Positions 1 to 7,959 of a stretch of 64,000 nucleotides of DNA are shown here, in pieces. The translations under genes were made by a program, and so were the position numbers. The stretch comes from CAYNRE01 sp964399535 (GTDB lineage: Bacteria; Planctomycetota; Planctomycetia; Pirellulales; CAYNRE01): positions 310,001-374,000 of the forward strand of contig CAYNRE010000070.1 of NCBI GenBank assembly GCA_964399535.1, read 5' to 3'. The notes below the pieces were generated by a model that worked only from the letters and a program-made list of their open reading frames with translations, was not told where the DNA came from and made no database searches. Numbering within the stretch: position 1 is the first letter of the stretch; each line of letters starts with the position of its first letter.

Positions 1-849
1 CCAGAGCACCAGGCAGCCGATCGTGGCCACGGTCAGGTTATGGCCTGGAATGGCGTTGATCTTGCCGCTCAGGCCGTACTTGCCCAGGCGAGGCCCCAGA
101 ATAAAGGCCCCCGTGAGCGCGGCCCATCCACCGACCGAGTGCACTTGGGTCGAGCCGGCGAAATCCACGAACCCGCGAGCCTGCAGGAAGCCGCCCCCCC
201 AAATCCAGTGGCCCACCACAGGGTAGATCGCCACGGCCATGATAAAGCTGAACAGGATGAACGAGTGGTACTTGATCCGCTCGGCAACCGCACCCGATAC
301 GATCGTGGCCGCGGTGCCGCAGAAGACGAGCTGGAAAAAGAACTTGGCAAACAGCGGGACTCCGGTCCAGTTAATCGCCGCATAATCGCCCACGTAATCG
401 GCCAGCGTCAGCGGACTATTGTCGGCCCCGGAAAGCAGCCACAGACCGCTCTGACCGATGTAGGGCGTGCCGTTACCGAACATCAGGCCCCAACCGATGA
501 TCCAGAAGCCCATCGTGGAAGCAGCGAAGACGATAAAGTTCTTGGAGAGAATGTTCACGCAGTTCTTGGCCCGCGCAAACCCAGACTCCACGCAAGCAAA
601 TCCCAGATTCATGAAGAACACCATGAACCCGGTGATCATGACCCACATGGTGTCGATCATTACCTTGGGGGTCGCCAGGGCTTCGGCAACCGGGTCGGGC
701 GCGCTTTCTTCGACGGCCTCGACCGTTTCCGTCGCTTCGACCGCCACCGCGTCGGTGGCCTCCCCCTCCTGTCCAACCGCCAGCGGAACGATCGACAGCA
801 AAAGTGCCGCCGCCGCTAGCCAACCCAACGCAAACCGCCTGCTTAACAT
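1..849 (-). CDS. amt: Ammonium transporter, Amt/MEP/Rh family (C-terminus beyond window)
   Basis: Channel-type transporter moving ammonium/ammonia across the inner membrane. The first 283 codons are present; the gene runs off the left edge. Residues 1-27 look like a cleavable signal peptide (hydrophobic run ending AVGQEG), followed by an acidic Ala/Glu/Val-rich linker to about residue 60, then Amt membrane helices. Family motifs visible are NLGFACVESGFARAKN, the helix segment IGWGLMFGNGT, and FVDFAGSTQVHSVGG around the pore. The start is the ATG at 849, preceded by a good Shine-Dalgarno (CGGAGG, about 6 nt upstream). A signal peptide plus acidic linker ahead of the core is common in Amt proteins of Gram-negative-type bacteria. 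A PII gene (glnK) often follows amt, but that side is outside the window. Confidence 0.95.
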   Translation of the reverse strand, partial: MLSRRFALGWLAAAALLLSIVPLAVGQEGEATDAVAVEATETVEAVEESAPDPVAEALATPKVMIDTMWVMITGFMVFFMNLGFACVESGFARAKNCVNILSKNFIVFAASTMGFWIIGWGLMFGNGTPYIGQSGLWLLSGADNSPLTLADYVGDYAAINWTGVPLFAKFFFQLVFCGTAATIVSGAVAERIKYHSFILFSFIMAVAIYPVVGHWIWGGGFLQARGFVDFAGSTQVHSVGGWAALTGAFILGPRLGKYGLSGKINAIPGHNLTVATIGCLVLW

Positions 850-1355
850 TGCGTTTCCTCCGAGAGACTTTTCCCAGGTAAAGAACCGAAACCACCCTCG
901 ACCCGCCGTGCCACCGCCGTGCCACCGCCGGCCGCTCGGCCCGCCACGGCTGGCCTCGGCCTGGTGGCGGCGTCGGTCTGGTGGCGGCGTCGGGTGCGCC
1001 CCTTGGGCTGTCCCTGGCTGGACCACGGCATTCAAGCTTCCCAAGAGCCGGGGCTCGGCTAAGCAACGGCCGTGCCAGCATTGAATGCCCCGGGCCAGCC
1101 AGACGGCCCCAAAGGGGCCAGGCCACCCCCAGGGAACTCGACCTAAAGCCAAATCGCGCAAAATCTTAAAGATTCCGATCCCGATCACTTGGGGGGAGAC
1201 TGGGCACCCCAACGCCAGGTGAGCGTAATGACGCGCCCGCGGGCAGCACCTGACCGGTTTTCAGGCAGCAGGGACGCTTGCCAGCTCCAGAGCGACCCAC
1301 CTTGGTGAGTGGCGGCGACGTGGTTGTCGCGGCCGGGTCAGCCGCCCATGGCTCG
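850..1355. other. Intergenic region upstream of amt
   Basis: 506 bases with no credible gene; open frames here lack start signals and family similarity. It holds a GC-rich low-complexity stretch with a 17-bp direct repeat (unit starting at 961 and again at 978) and a perfect 6-bp inverted repeat GGCCCC-AAA-GGGGCC at 1105-1119. The inverted repeat could be a weak terminator for the ThuA-like gene, which reads leftward into it, but no T-tract follows. The amt promoter should lie here; I cannot point to convincing -35/-10 boxes. Confidence 0.5.
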
Positions 1356-2177
1356 CTAGGGAGAGCCCTCGGCAGCCGGCACCGCGAGCAACTCGGAATC
1401 GACTTCCACGTTCACCCCCGCGGCGGGAATGGGCCGATCGAGGGTCCACAGCACCCCCTGGGTAATCAGCCGGCGATGGGCGACGGATTGCCAATTGGCG
1501 TGAAAGTGCATCCCCGTGAATCCAAAGGCGCGCCCTCCCTGGGGGCGCTGCCAGCACCAGCCGACCGTTTCCGGCTGCCCCTGGAGGTTTACGCGCACGA
1601 GCGGCGTGGGGCCCGGCTGGATCGAGGTCCATTTCAGGCGGTAGTAGTACTCGTCGCGCCAAGTGGCCACTTCAACCCCGCGCAGAATCGGGTGCTCGGG
1701 GGCAGCCAGTTGCCAGGGCACTTCGACCACCTGGTAGCGGCGATCGGGTCCTCCGTGACAACCGCCCAAGAGCTCGCAAAACGATTCGATCGGCTTGGCC
1801 TCTCGGGTTCCCAGCGCCCAGTGCAGGGCCGTCAGGCCGCCCCCTCGGCGAGCCATTTCTTCCAGGGCCGCGCGCAGGGCTGGCCGCTGGTCGAGCCAGC
1901 GTGCCCCTTCGGCCAAGAACAGCACCACGGCATCGGCCGAGCGAACTTCGGCCGGCCCCTCGGGCCAGTCTCCCTCGACGGTCAGCGATCGCACTTCGAG
2001 CGCTGGGTCGCGGGCCAACGTAGCTGCCAGGATTCGCAGGCCCGCTACGTACTCATGCGTTCCCTGGGGGTGGCCATCGGGCCCCTGGCCTACCAGCAAC
2101 ACGCGGCGCGGGGGAGGGTCGTCGGCGGCCAGCGGTGGCGGAGCGTTTGCCAGCCAGACGCCGGACAGGGCTATCAT
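1356..2177 (-). CDS. ThuA-like domain protein, exported
   Basis: Secreted protein with the ThuA-like fold (PF06283, class I glutamine-amidotransferase-like flavodoxin fold), a family abundant in Planctomycetota and linked by context to sugar utilisation; the reaction is not established. The mature part begins RRVLLVGQGPDGHPQGTHEY, then has ADAVVLFLAEGARW, the GGGLTALHWALG strand-turn, and a C-terminal block with TVGWCWQRPQGGRAFGFTGMHFHANW and RRLITQGVLWTL, all typical of the family. The open frame extends upstream to 2501, but that part overlaps lemA and is Pro/Arg-rich. I place the start at the ATG at 2177, giving 273 residues with a short signal peptide (ALSGVWLANAPPPLAADD). A GTG two codons upstream (2183), preceded by AGGGG, is an alternative. 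It is divergent from lemA. Confidence 0.8.
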   Translation of the reverse strand: MIALSGVWLANAPPPLAADDPPPRRVLLVGQGPDGHPQGTHEYVAGLRILAATLARDPALEVRSLTVEGDWPEGPAEVRSADAVVLFLAEGARWLDQRPALRAALEEMARRGGGLTALHWALGTREAKPIESFCELLGGCHGGPDRRYQVVEVPWQLAAPEHPILRGVEVATWRDEYYYRLKWTSIQPGPTPLVRVNLQGQPETVGWCWQRPQGGRAFGFTGMHFHANWQSVAHRRLITQGVLWTLDRPIPAAGVNVEVDSELLAVPAAEGSP

Positions 2178-2412
2178 TGCCACCCAGCCCCTGGCGAACC
2201 TTGGACCCGCCGCCCGGAGTAGGCTGCCCCCTGGTGGGACCGCCCTGGGCTTCAGGCGGGGCAATGGCCCAGGCCGGGCGCCGCCGGGTTGCCAGGGCTG
2301 CGCTGCTTCGGGTACCGTCTGCAATGACGATTGCCGGGCTTCCGGTACGTTGCGTCCGGGGGTCGGTGGCGCCGCGCTGACGAGGCGCCGACGAGCAAAA
2401 GGAGCGTGAACC

Positions 2413-3030
2413 ATGGCGTTGGGTGGCTTGGGTGTGGTTGCCACGGTCTTAATCGGTATGGCCGTGGCGGTGCTGGTCATCTTGGCCTGGGGCATCGGCA
2501 TCTACAACCGATTAGTGGCCCTGCGGAACCGGTTTCGCAATGCTTTCAGCCAGATCGACGTGCAGCTCAAGCGGCGCCACGACCTGATTCCCAACCTGGT
2601 CGAAACCGCCAAGGGCTACATGAAGCACGAACGAGAAACGCTCGAGGGGGTGATCGCCGCCCGTAACCAGGCGGTAACCGCCTCGCAGCGAGCCGCGGCC
2701 TCGCCCGGCGACCCTGGCGCCATGCAGGGCCTGGCGGGGGCCGAATCGGCCCTGACCGGCGCCATCGGCCGGCTGTTCGCCGTGGCCGAAGCCTATCCCG
2801 ACCTGAAAGCCAATCAGAACATGCTTTCGCTGCAAGAGGAGCTGACCTCGACCGAGAACAAGGTTGCCTTTGCCCGGCAAGCCTACAACGATGCGGTGAT
2901 GGCCTACAACACGCAGCGCGAGACGTTTCCGGATCTGATCGTCGCCGCGATCGGTGGTTTTCAGGCCGCGCAGCTCTTCGAGCTCGACAGCCCCGCCGAG
3001 CGCCAGCCCCCCAAGGTTTCGTTCACCTGA
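2413..3030 (+). CDS. lemA: LemA family protein
   Basis: Envelope-anchored helical protein of the LemA family (PF04011). One N-terminal transmembrane segment (residues about 8-28) is followed by a long helical domain. Family hallmarks are YNRLVALRNRFRNAFSQIDV, KRRHDLIPNLVETAKGY, and YPDLKANQNMLSLQEELTST, ending in the usual AYNDAVMAYNT and FPDLIVAAIGGF. At 205 residues it is full length. The ATG at 2413 has an AAGGAG site about 8 nt upstream. It lies 134 bp before the M48 protease gene on the same strand; lemA-M48 pairs recur in many bacteria and suggest a common role in envelope quality control. The biochemical function of LemA is not known. Confidence 0.95.
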   Translation: MALGGLGVVATVLIGMAVAVLVILAWGIGIYNRLVALRNRFRNAFSQIDVQLKRRHDLIPNLVETAKGYMKHERETLEGVIAARNQAVTASQRAAASPGDPGAMQGLAGAESALTGAIGRLFAVAEAYPDLKANQNMLSLQEELTSTENKVAFARQAYNDAVMAYNTQRETFPDLIVAAIGGFQAAQLFELDSPAERQPPKVSFT

Positions 3031-3164
3031 GTCGCCCGGTCGGCGCGTGGCCGGTGAGCCCGCTGCCGCCAGTCGGTTCGCCGGCGGAGCCGGGCTCGGC
3101 CCCAGGCCGATTCGACTTCTGGCACGTTTCAGATTTTCAAGCGCCGCGAGAGTGACCCGTCGGG

Positions 3165-5156
3165 ATGGATTTCTTCGCCCACCAAGAGCAAGCGCGGCGC
3201 AATACCGGCCGGCTCTTGATCTACTTCATGCTCGCCGTGAGCGGGGTGGTGCTCTCGGTTTACCTGGTCGCCGCGCTAGGATTGGGCTACGTTCAGCCGC
3301 TCGACGAACAGGGCCGGGGCGGGGGGCTGTGGCGGGCCGATCTGTTCGCGCTCACCGGGAGCGCCACATTGGCCCTGATCGGCGCCGGCAGCGGGCTGCG
3401 GATCGCGCTGTTGGCCGCCGGCGGGGGCGGCCAGGTAGCCGAGATGCTGGGGGGGGAATTGCTCTCGTCGGATACGGCCGACTCGCACGAGCGCCGCTTG
3501 CTGAACGTGGTCGAGGAAATGGCGATCGCCGCGGGTATGCCCGTGCCGCCGGTTTACCTGCTCCGGCACGAACGAGGAATCAACGCGTTCGCCGCCGGCT
3601 GGAAGCCGACCGACGCCGTGATCGGCGTCACCCGGGGCTGCGTCGAACAGCTCTCCCGCGACCAGTTGCAGGGGGTGATCGGCCACGAGTTCAGCCACAT
3701 TCTCCACGGCGATATGCGGCTCAATCTGAGAATCATCGGCCTGCTCTACGGCATCTTGCTCATTAGCCACGTGGGCTGGTGGATCTTTCGCATCAGCAGC
3801 TCCAGTGGCTACCGGCTCGGCCTGGCCGACCGATCCGAACGAAAGGGGGGCAATCCGCTGCCGCTGATGGGCCTGGCCCTGTACGCGGTGGGCTGGATCG
3901 GAGTGTTCTTCGGCAGGCTGATTCAAAGCGCCATTTCGCGCCAGCGCGAATTCCTGGCCGACGCCTCGGCGGTGCAGTTTACGCGCAACCCGCAGGGGCT
4001 GGCCGAGGCCCTGCTCAGAATCGCCGATTGGCAAGCCGGCTCGCGGCTCGATTCCCCTCAGGCGCCGCAGTCGGCCCATCTCTTCTTCAGCAATGCCCTG
4101 GGTGGAATCTGGACCGGCTGGTTGGCCACGCATCCGCCGCTTTTGGAACGTGTGGAACGGCTGCAGCCCGATTGGCAAAGCCAGCACGCCGGCGAGATGC
4201 GGCGGGTGGCGGAAGATGCCTCGTCGCGTCGCCACGGCATCGGTGAGGTAGTCGCGGCCGAGCTGATCGCCGATCCCCAGGGAGTCCGGCGAATGGTTTC
4301 CTTGGCACCGGGGCAGGTTACGCGGTCGGTTGGTAACCCGGGCGAGCCGCACGTGGAATACGCGGAACACTTGCTCTCGGCCATCCCCGAGCCGCTGTCG
4401 ATGGCCGCTCGGCAACCCGCCTCGGCGGCAGGGCTGATTTGGGCTTTGCTGGTGCAGGGATCGCAGGATCCGCAGGGGCTGGCCGATCAGTCCCTGGAAC
4501 GGTATCTCGCGCCCGCCGTGGCCGACGAAGTACGGTCGCTGCTGCCGGCCGTGGCGCGGCTCGATCGGCTCTGGCGGCTGCCGCTGGCCGAGCTGGCCAT
4601 GCCGGCGCTCCGCCAGCTATCTCCCACGCAGTTCCGGCAATTTGCCGCCGCGATGCAAGCGTTGATCGATGCCGACCAGCGGCTCAGTCTGTTTGAACTG
4701 GCCCTTCAGAAGCTGGTCGCTCGACAACTCGGTCCGCAAGGGCAGCGGGCCGAAGCGCGGTTCCCCGCCTATCGTTCGGTTCAGTCGCTCGTGCCCGCCC
4801 TGTCGTACCTTCTCTCGGCGCTGGCCCAGGCCGGACAGAAGAGCCCCGCTGCGGCCCGGGCGGCTTTCGCCCGGGGAGCCGAACAACTTCCGCCCGTTCA
4901 GCCGGCGGTGGTCTTCCAGCCCGAGGCGGCCGGCCAGTGGGCGCGGGTGGGCCAGGCCCTCGACCAGTTGGCCGCCGCCACTCCGCAGGTGCAGCAGCAA
5001 GTGCTGCGAGCGGCCACGGAGTGTGTCACCGCCGATGGCCGGACCACGCTCGACGAGGCCGAACTGCTGCGCACCGTGGCCGTCGCGTTCGATTGTCCAC
5101 TGCCGCCGTTCTTGCCAGACGCCGGAGCAGCGCGGGCAACGGCGGCCCAAGTCTGA
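3165..5156 (+). CDS. M48 family membrane metalloprotease with long C-terminal extension
   Basis: HtpX/Ste24-type zinc protease in the cytoplasmic membrane. N-terminal hydrophobic segments lie at about 20-42 and 62-85. The zinc site is HEFSH (H174, E175, H178), with the third ligand E262 in REFLADASAV. Two further hydrophobic segments (about 190-210 and 233-252) separate the two halves of the active site, as in HtpX. At 663 residues it is about twice the usual length. The extra C-terminal part (about 345-663) is Ala/Leu/Gln-rich and helical, has no motif I recognise, and resembles a TerB-like helical bundle near its end (TADGRTTLDEAELLRTVA). Downstream of lemA; the pair probably forms one transcription unit. 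Confidence 0.92.
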   Translation: MDFFAHQEQARRNTGRLLIYFMLAVSGVVLSVYLVAALGLGYVQPLDEQGRGGGLWRADLFALTGSATLALIGAGSGLRIALLAAGGGGQVAEMLGGELLSSDTADSHERRLLNVVEEMAIAAGMPVPPVYLLRHERGINAFAAGWKPTDAVIGVTRGCVEQLSRDQLQGVIGHEFSHILHGDMRLNLRIIGLLYGILLISHVGWWIFRISSSSGYRLGLADRSERKGGNPLPLMGLALYAVGWIGVFFGRLIQSAISRQREFLADASAVQFTRNPQGLAEALLRIADWQAGSRLDSPQAPQSAHLFFSNALGGIWTGWLATHPPLLERVERLQPDWQSQHAGEMRRVAEDASSRRHGIGEVVAAELIADPQGVRRMVSLAPGQVTRSVGNPGEPHVEYAEHLLSAIPEPLSMAARQPASAAGLIWALLVQGSQDPQGLADQSLERYLAPAVADEVRSLLPAVARLDRLWRLPLAELAMPALRQLSPTQFRQFAAAMQALIDADQRLSLFELALQKLVARQLGPQGQRAEARFPAYRSVQSLVPALSYLLSALAQAGQKSPAAARAAFARGAEQLPPVQPAVVFQPEAAGQWARVGQALDQLAAATPQVQQQVLRAATECVTADGRTTLDEAELLRTVAVAFDCPLPPFLPDAGAARATAAQV

Positions 5157-5261
5157 AAACCTCAAGAATTTCGTTTCCGCGGCGAATAAGATTCCAGTGC
5201 GGCAGGTGTGCCGGCCGGTCGGCTGTTTCCAGGCCGGGCAACGCTTAAGGAGCATGACGCG

Positions 5262-5474
5262 ATGTGGACTTTCCTGTTGTGGTGCGTGTTGTTCGTGGTT
5301 TGTTGGCCGCTGGCGATTGCGGCGCTCTTGGTGTACCCGCTGGTTTGGCTGCTGCTGCTGCCATTTCGCCTGTTGGGCCTGACGGTCGATGCGGTGTTCG
5401 ACACGCTGCACGCCCTTCTGACGCTGCCGGCCCGGCTGTTGCGGGGCGAAGTAGGGCAGGGGAGGGCTGCATAG
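5262..5474 (+). CDS. Small hydrophobic membrane protein (70 aa)
   Basis: Very hydrophobic peptide starting MWTFLLWCVLFVVCWPLAIA with a second hydrophobic stretch VYPLVWLLLLPFRLLGL, so one long or two closely packed membrane segments, then a short basic tail. The start ATG at 5262 has AAGGAG 9 nt upstream, which favours it over an upstream in-frame ATG at 5208. It lies 105 bp after the M48 protease gene on the same strand and may be co-transcribed. Similar short hypothetical proteins occur widely, and no function can be assigned. Its TAG stop is the first base triplet of an 18-bp tandem repeat. Confidence 0.7.
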   Translation: MWTFLLWCVLFVVCWPLAIAALLVYPLVWLLLLPFRLLGLTVDAVFDTLHALLTLPARLLRGEVGQGRAA

Positions 5475-5543
5475 CCGATCGCCGCTGCGTAGCCGATCGC
5501 CGCTGCGTAGCCGATCGCGCCTGCGTAGCCGATCGCGCCTGCC
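5472..5543. repeat. 18-bp tandem repeat, four units
   Basis: Four head-to-tail copies of TAGCCGATCGCCGCTGCG: units 1 and 2 are identical, and units 3 and 4 carry CGCGCC in place of CGCCGC. It fills the gap between the stop of the small membrane protein (+) and the stop of malQ (-). The period is a multiple of three, so the TAG stop codon is repeated in frame four times. Confidence 0.9.
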
Positions 5544-5544
5544 G

Positions 5545-7689
5545 CTAAGCGCGGCTCGGCTGGCGAGGCTCGCGGCGCCCCCCTTGCATAAGCGAGAGCA
5601 GCTGCCGCACCTCGGGCGAGGCGACGATCGTCTCCAGCGAGTGGCGAGCCTTTTGCCGCCAGTTGGGGCGCTCGTGAAACGTGCCCGGCACATTCTGCGG
5701 CCTGGTCTCCAGCCACAAGTCTTCCAGCGTAATCACCCGCCAGTCGACCTTGGTCCGGGCCAGGTAGCGAAGCAAGCCGGCCAGCGCCCGAGCGGCCGGA
5801 GGCTCGCCGGTCTGTTCGTCGGGGAGCAGCCCCTGGGTCGACAGAAACTCCAGCAGGGCCTGGCGGGTTTTGGCCCGGGCCTCGTGTTGCTCCAGCGCTT
5901 CGGCGGCATCGATCAGGCCCAAGTCGGCCCGGTCGTCGATGTCGAGCCCGCGCCAGAACGAGGCCCAGGTGGCCGTGTCGTGCGTGTTCAGGCCGGCCAT
6001 GGCCTCGCGGCTGGGCGCGGCCAGCGCGCGGCGCGGATCGTCGCGAAGCGCAAACTGGGCCACATAGGTCGGCCGCAGCCCGTGCCGCTTCATCGACCGA
6101 TTGACCGCCGGCGGCACGGTCCCCAGATTCTCGCCCACCAGCTCGCTGCGAGTTCGGTGCGATTCGATCGCCAGGGTGGCATAGAGCTCGTGGGCGGGGT
6201 AGGTGACATAGGCCCCCGCATGGTTGGGCATTCCGTCGGGAATCCAAAACAGGCGGTGCAGGCCCATCACATGATCGATCCGCAGCAGTCGGGCCTGGCG
6301 CAGGTGGTGACGTAATACGGCCAGCCAGTAGTCGTAGCCATGCATTCGAATCTGGTGCGGCGCGAGGGGGGGGAACCCCCAGTTTTGGCCTTGGGTAAAG
6401 AACCGGTCTGGCGGGGCACCACCGGAAACCCCCACGGCAAACTGCTCGCGATAGCGCCACAAATCGTATCCGTCGCCATGCACCCCCAGCGGCAAGTCGA
6501 GATAACTGGTCGCGCCGCGCTGGTCGATTTGCTCGGAAACGGCGCTCAATTGCCGGCCGGCCAACCATTGGGCCCAGGCGTGAAACCGCACTTGCTCGGC
6601 GGGCACGTCGTCGGCACCCAGGTGGCCCGCCGACTGTGGCCGGGGCCAATGGTGCCAGCTTTTTCCCTGCTGTTCCCAGTAAGCGCGGAAGCGGGCAAAG
6701 TCGGTCAGCGCGGGCCAGGCCGACCAGTCGCGCTCGAACGCCTGTCGCTCGGGCGAATCGGCGGCGAAGAATTCGCGCGCCGCGCACTGGAGCAGCTCAC
6801 GCTGCAGCGCCGCCTGGCGAGGGTAGTCGACCTGGTCGAGCGCTCGCAGCTCGGCGGCCCGCGCCTGCACCTCGGCCGAGTTCAGCCGCGCGGCCGCAAG
6901 CGGACAACCGTATTGGGCAAAGGCGGTCGGCAAATCGAGGAAGAATTCGTTCCAAAACAGCCGGCTGATGGGAGCATAGGGGCTGATGCCGTCCCAGTGA
7001 TCGGTACGGCAGGCCAATAGCGGCAGCGTGGCCACGAACGAAGCGCCCTGGTCGGCCGCCCAGCGGGCCAGGCGCCCCCAATCGCCGAAGTTGCCCGCCC
7101 CCAATCCGTGGTCGCTGTGTAGCGCGTACAGGGGCAGAAACACTCCCCAGCGATGCTTGCCGTGCGCCGACGGGTCGCGATACATTCGCGCGGGGGCCAC
7201 CAGCAATGGCGCGCTGGCCCGAGTCGCTCCGTGTTCGAAAACCACTCGGTGGTATCCGATCGGCAGCTCCAGGGGAATGCGCAGTTGGAAGCGGCGAAAC
7301 ACGGCCCCTTCCAGGTCGGCCGCCTCGTCGGCGGGGCCCGCCAGCGAGCCGGCTGGCCAGGACCAGGTTTCTCCAGTTTCCGCGGTAATCGTGAGCGTTC
7401 CCGGTGGGGAATCGGCCCCCGTCGCCAGCCGCACCGACACCCAGGCGGGCCCCCCTTGCCAGACCACGTTGACCGGCTCGAGAACCTGTCGCCACTGGCT
7501 CAGCCGCCAGGCCCTCACGGCCGAGGCGGCATCGCGCGGCCGATCGATTTCGGCCCCCAGCACGGCGGCGATCCGCACCATGGTTTCACGCGGCACCTTG
7601 CGCCGCTGGTGCATCGCGTCGGTGTAGCGCGTTTGAATGCCGGTGAGCTGCGCCAGTTCGTCGAGCGGGCTGCGTCGTGAAGCGGTCAT
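5545..7689 (-). CDS. malQ: 4-alpha-glucanotransferase (amylomaltase, GH77)
   Basis: Disproportionates alpha-1,4-glucans, transferring maltooligosaccharide segments; cytoplasmic glycogen/maltodextrin metabolism. At 714 residues it belongs to the longer subtype with an N-terminal helical domain (residues 1-65, including RYTDAMHQRRKVPRETMVRI) and a beta-sandwich before the catalytic barrel. Active-site residues are in place: nucleophile D472 in RIDHVMGLHRLFW, acid/base E520 in GENLGTVP, and the third carboxylate D571 in NTHDTATW. The substrate-loop HWDGISPYAPISRLFWNEFF is also present. The start is the ATG at 7689. It converges with the small membrane protein gene, separated only by the tandem repeat. 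No glycogen gene is adjacent. Confidence 0.96.
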   Translation of the reverse strand: MTASRRSPLDELAQLTGIQTRYTDAMHQRRKVPRETMVRIAAVLGAEIDRPRDAASAVRAWRLSQWRQVLEPVNVVWQGGPAWVSVRLATGADSPPGTLTITAETGETWSWPAGSLAGPADEAADLEGAVFRRFQLRIPLELPIGYHRVVFEHGATRASAPLLVAPARMYRDPSAHGKHRWGVFLPLYALHSDHGLGAGNFGDWGRLARWAADQGASFVATLPLLACRTDHWDGISPYAPISRLFWNEFFLDLPTAFAQYGCPLAAARLNSAEVQARAAELRALDQVDYPRQAALQRELLQCAAREFFAADSPERQAFERDWSAWPALTDFARFRAYWEQQGKSWHHWPRPQSAGHLGADDVPAEQVRFHAWAQWLAGRQLSAVSEQIDQRGATSYLDLPLGVHGDGYDLWRYREQFAVGVSGGAPPDRFFTQGQNWGFPPLAPHQIRMHGYDYWLAVLRHHLRQARLLRIDHVMGLHRLFWIPDGMPNHAGAYVTYPAHELYATLAIESHRTRSELVGENLGTVPPAVNRSMKRHGLRPTYVAQFALRDDPRRALAAPSREAMAGLNTHDTATWASFWRGLDIDDRADLGLIDAAEALEQHEARAKTRQALLEFLSTQGLLPDEQTGEPPAARALAGLLRYLARTKVDWRVITLEDLWLETRPQNVPGTFHERPNWRQKARHSLETIVASPEVRQLLSLMQGGRREPRQPSRA

Positions 7690-7959
7690 CCGGGCGGTCC
7701 TTCGTTCGAGTTGCGTATTCTGCCCGGATCAGGCCGATTTGACCAGTTGAGGCCGCCCTGGGGGGTGCCCGATCGGTTGTCGATGACCCCTGGGTCGGCC
7801 CAGCCGCGCGGGCCCGCCCTCGGTCGCAAGCGGGCCGTCGAGCGCTTAAAATGCCCTGGGGCACGGCCGACGCCGCGGGCCAGCGGTCGTGCTCGCCGAT
7901 CTTGAGGGGCGTGGCCGCTTCGCGGCCCTGGTTTTCTTCGTCTGGGGAGAACGTTCGAC

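Noticed and set aside
5162..6787. Minus-strand open frame of 541 codons
   Set aside because: It overlaps malQ in another frame and the small membrane protein, and consists of Arg/Ala/Gly-rich residues plus the translated tandem repeat.
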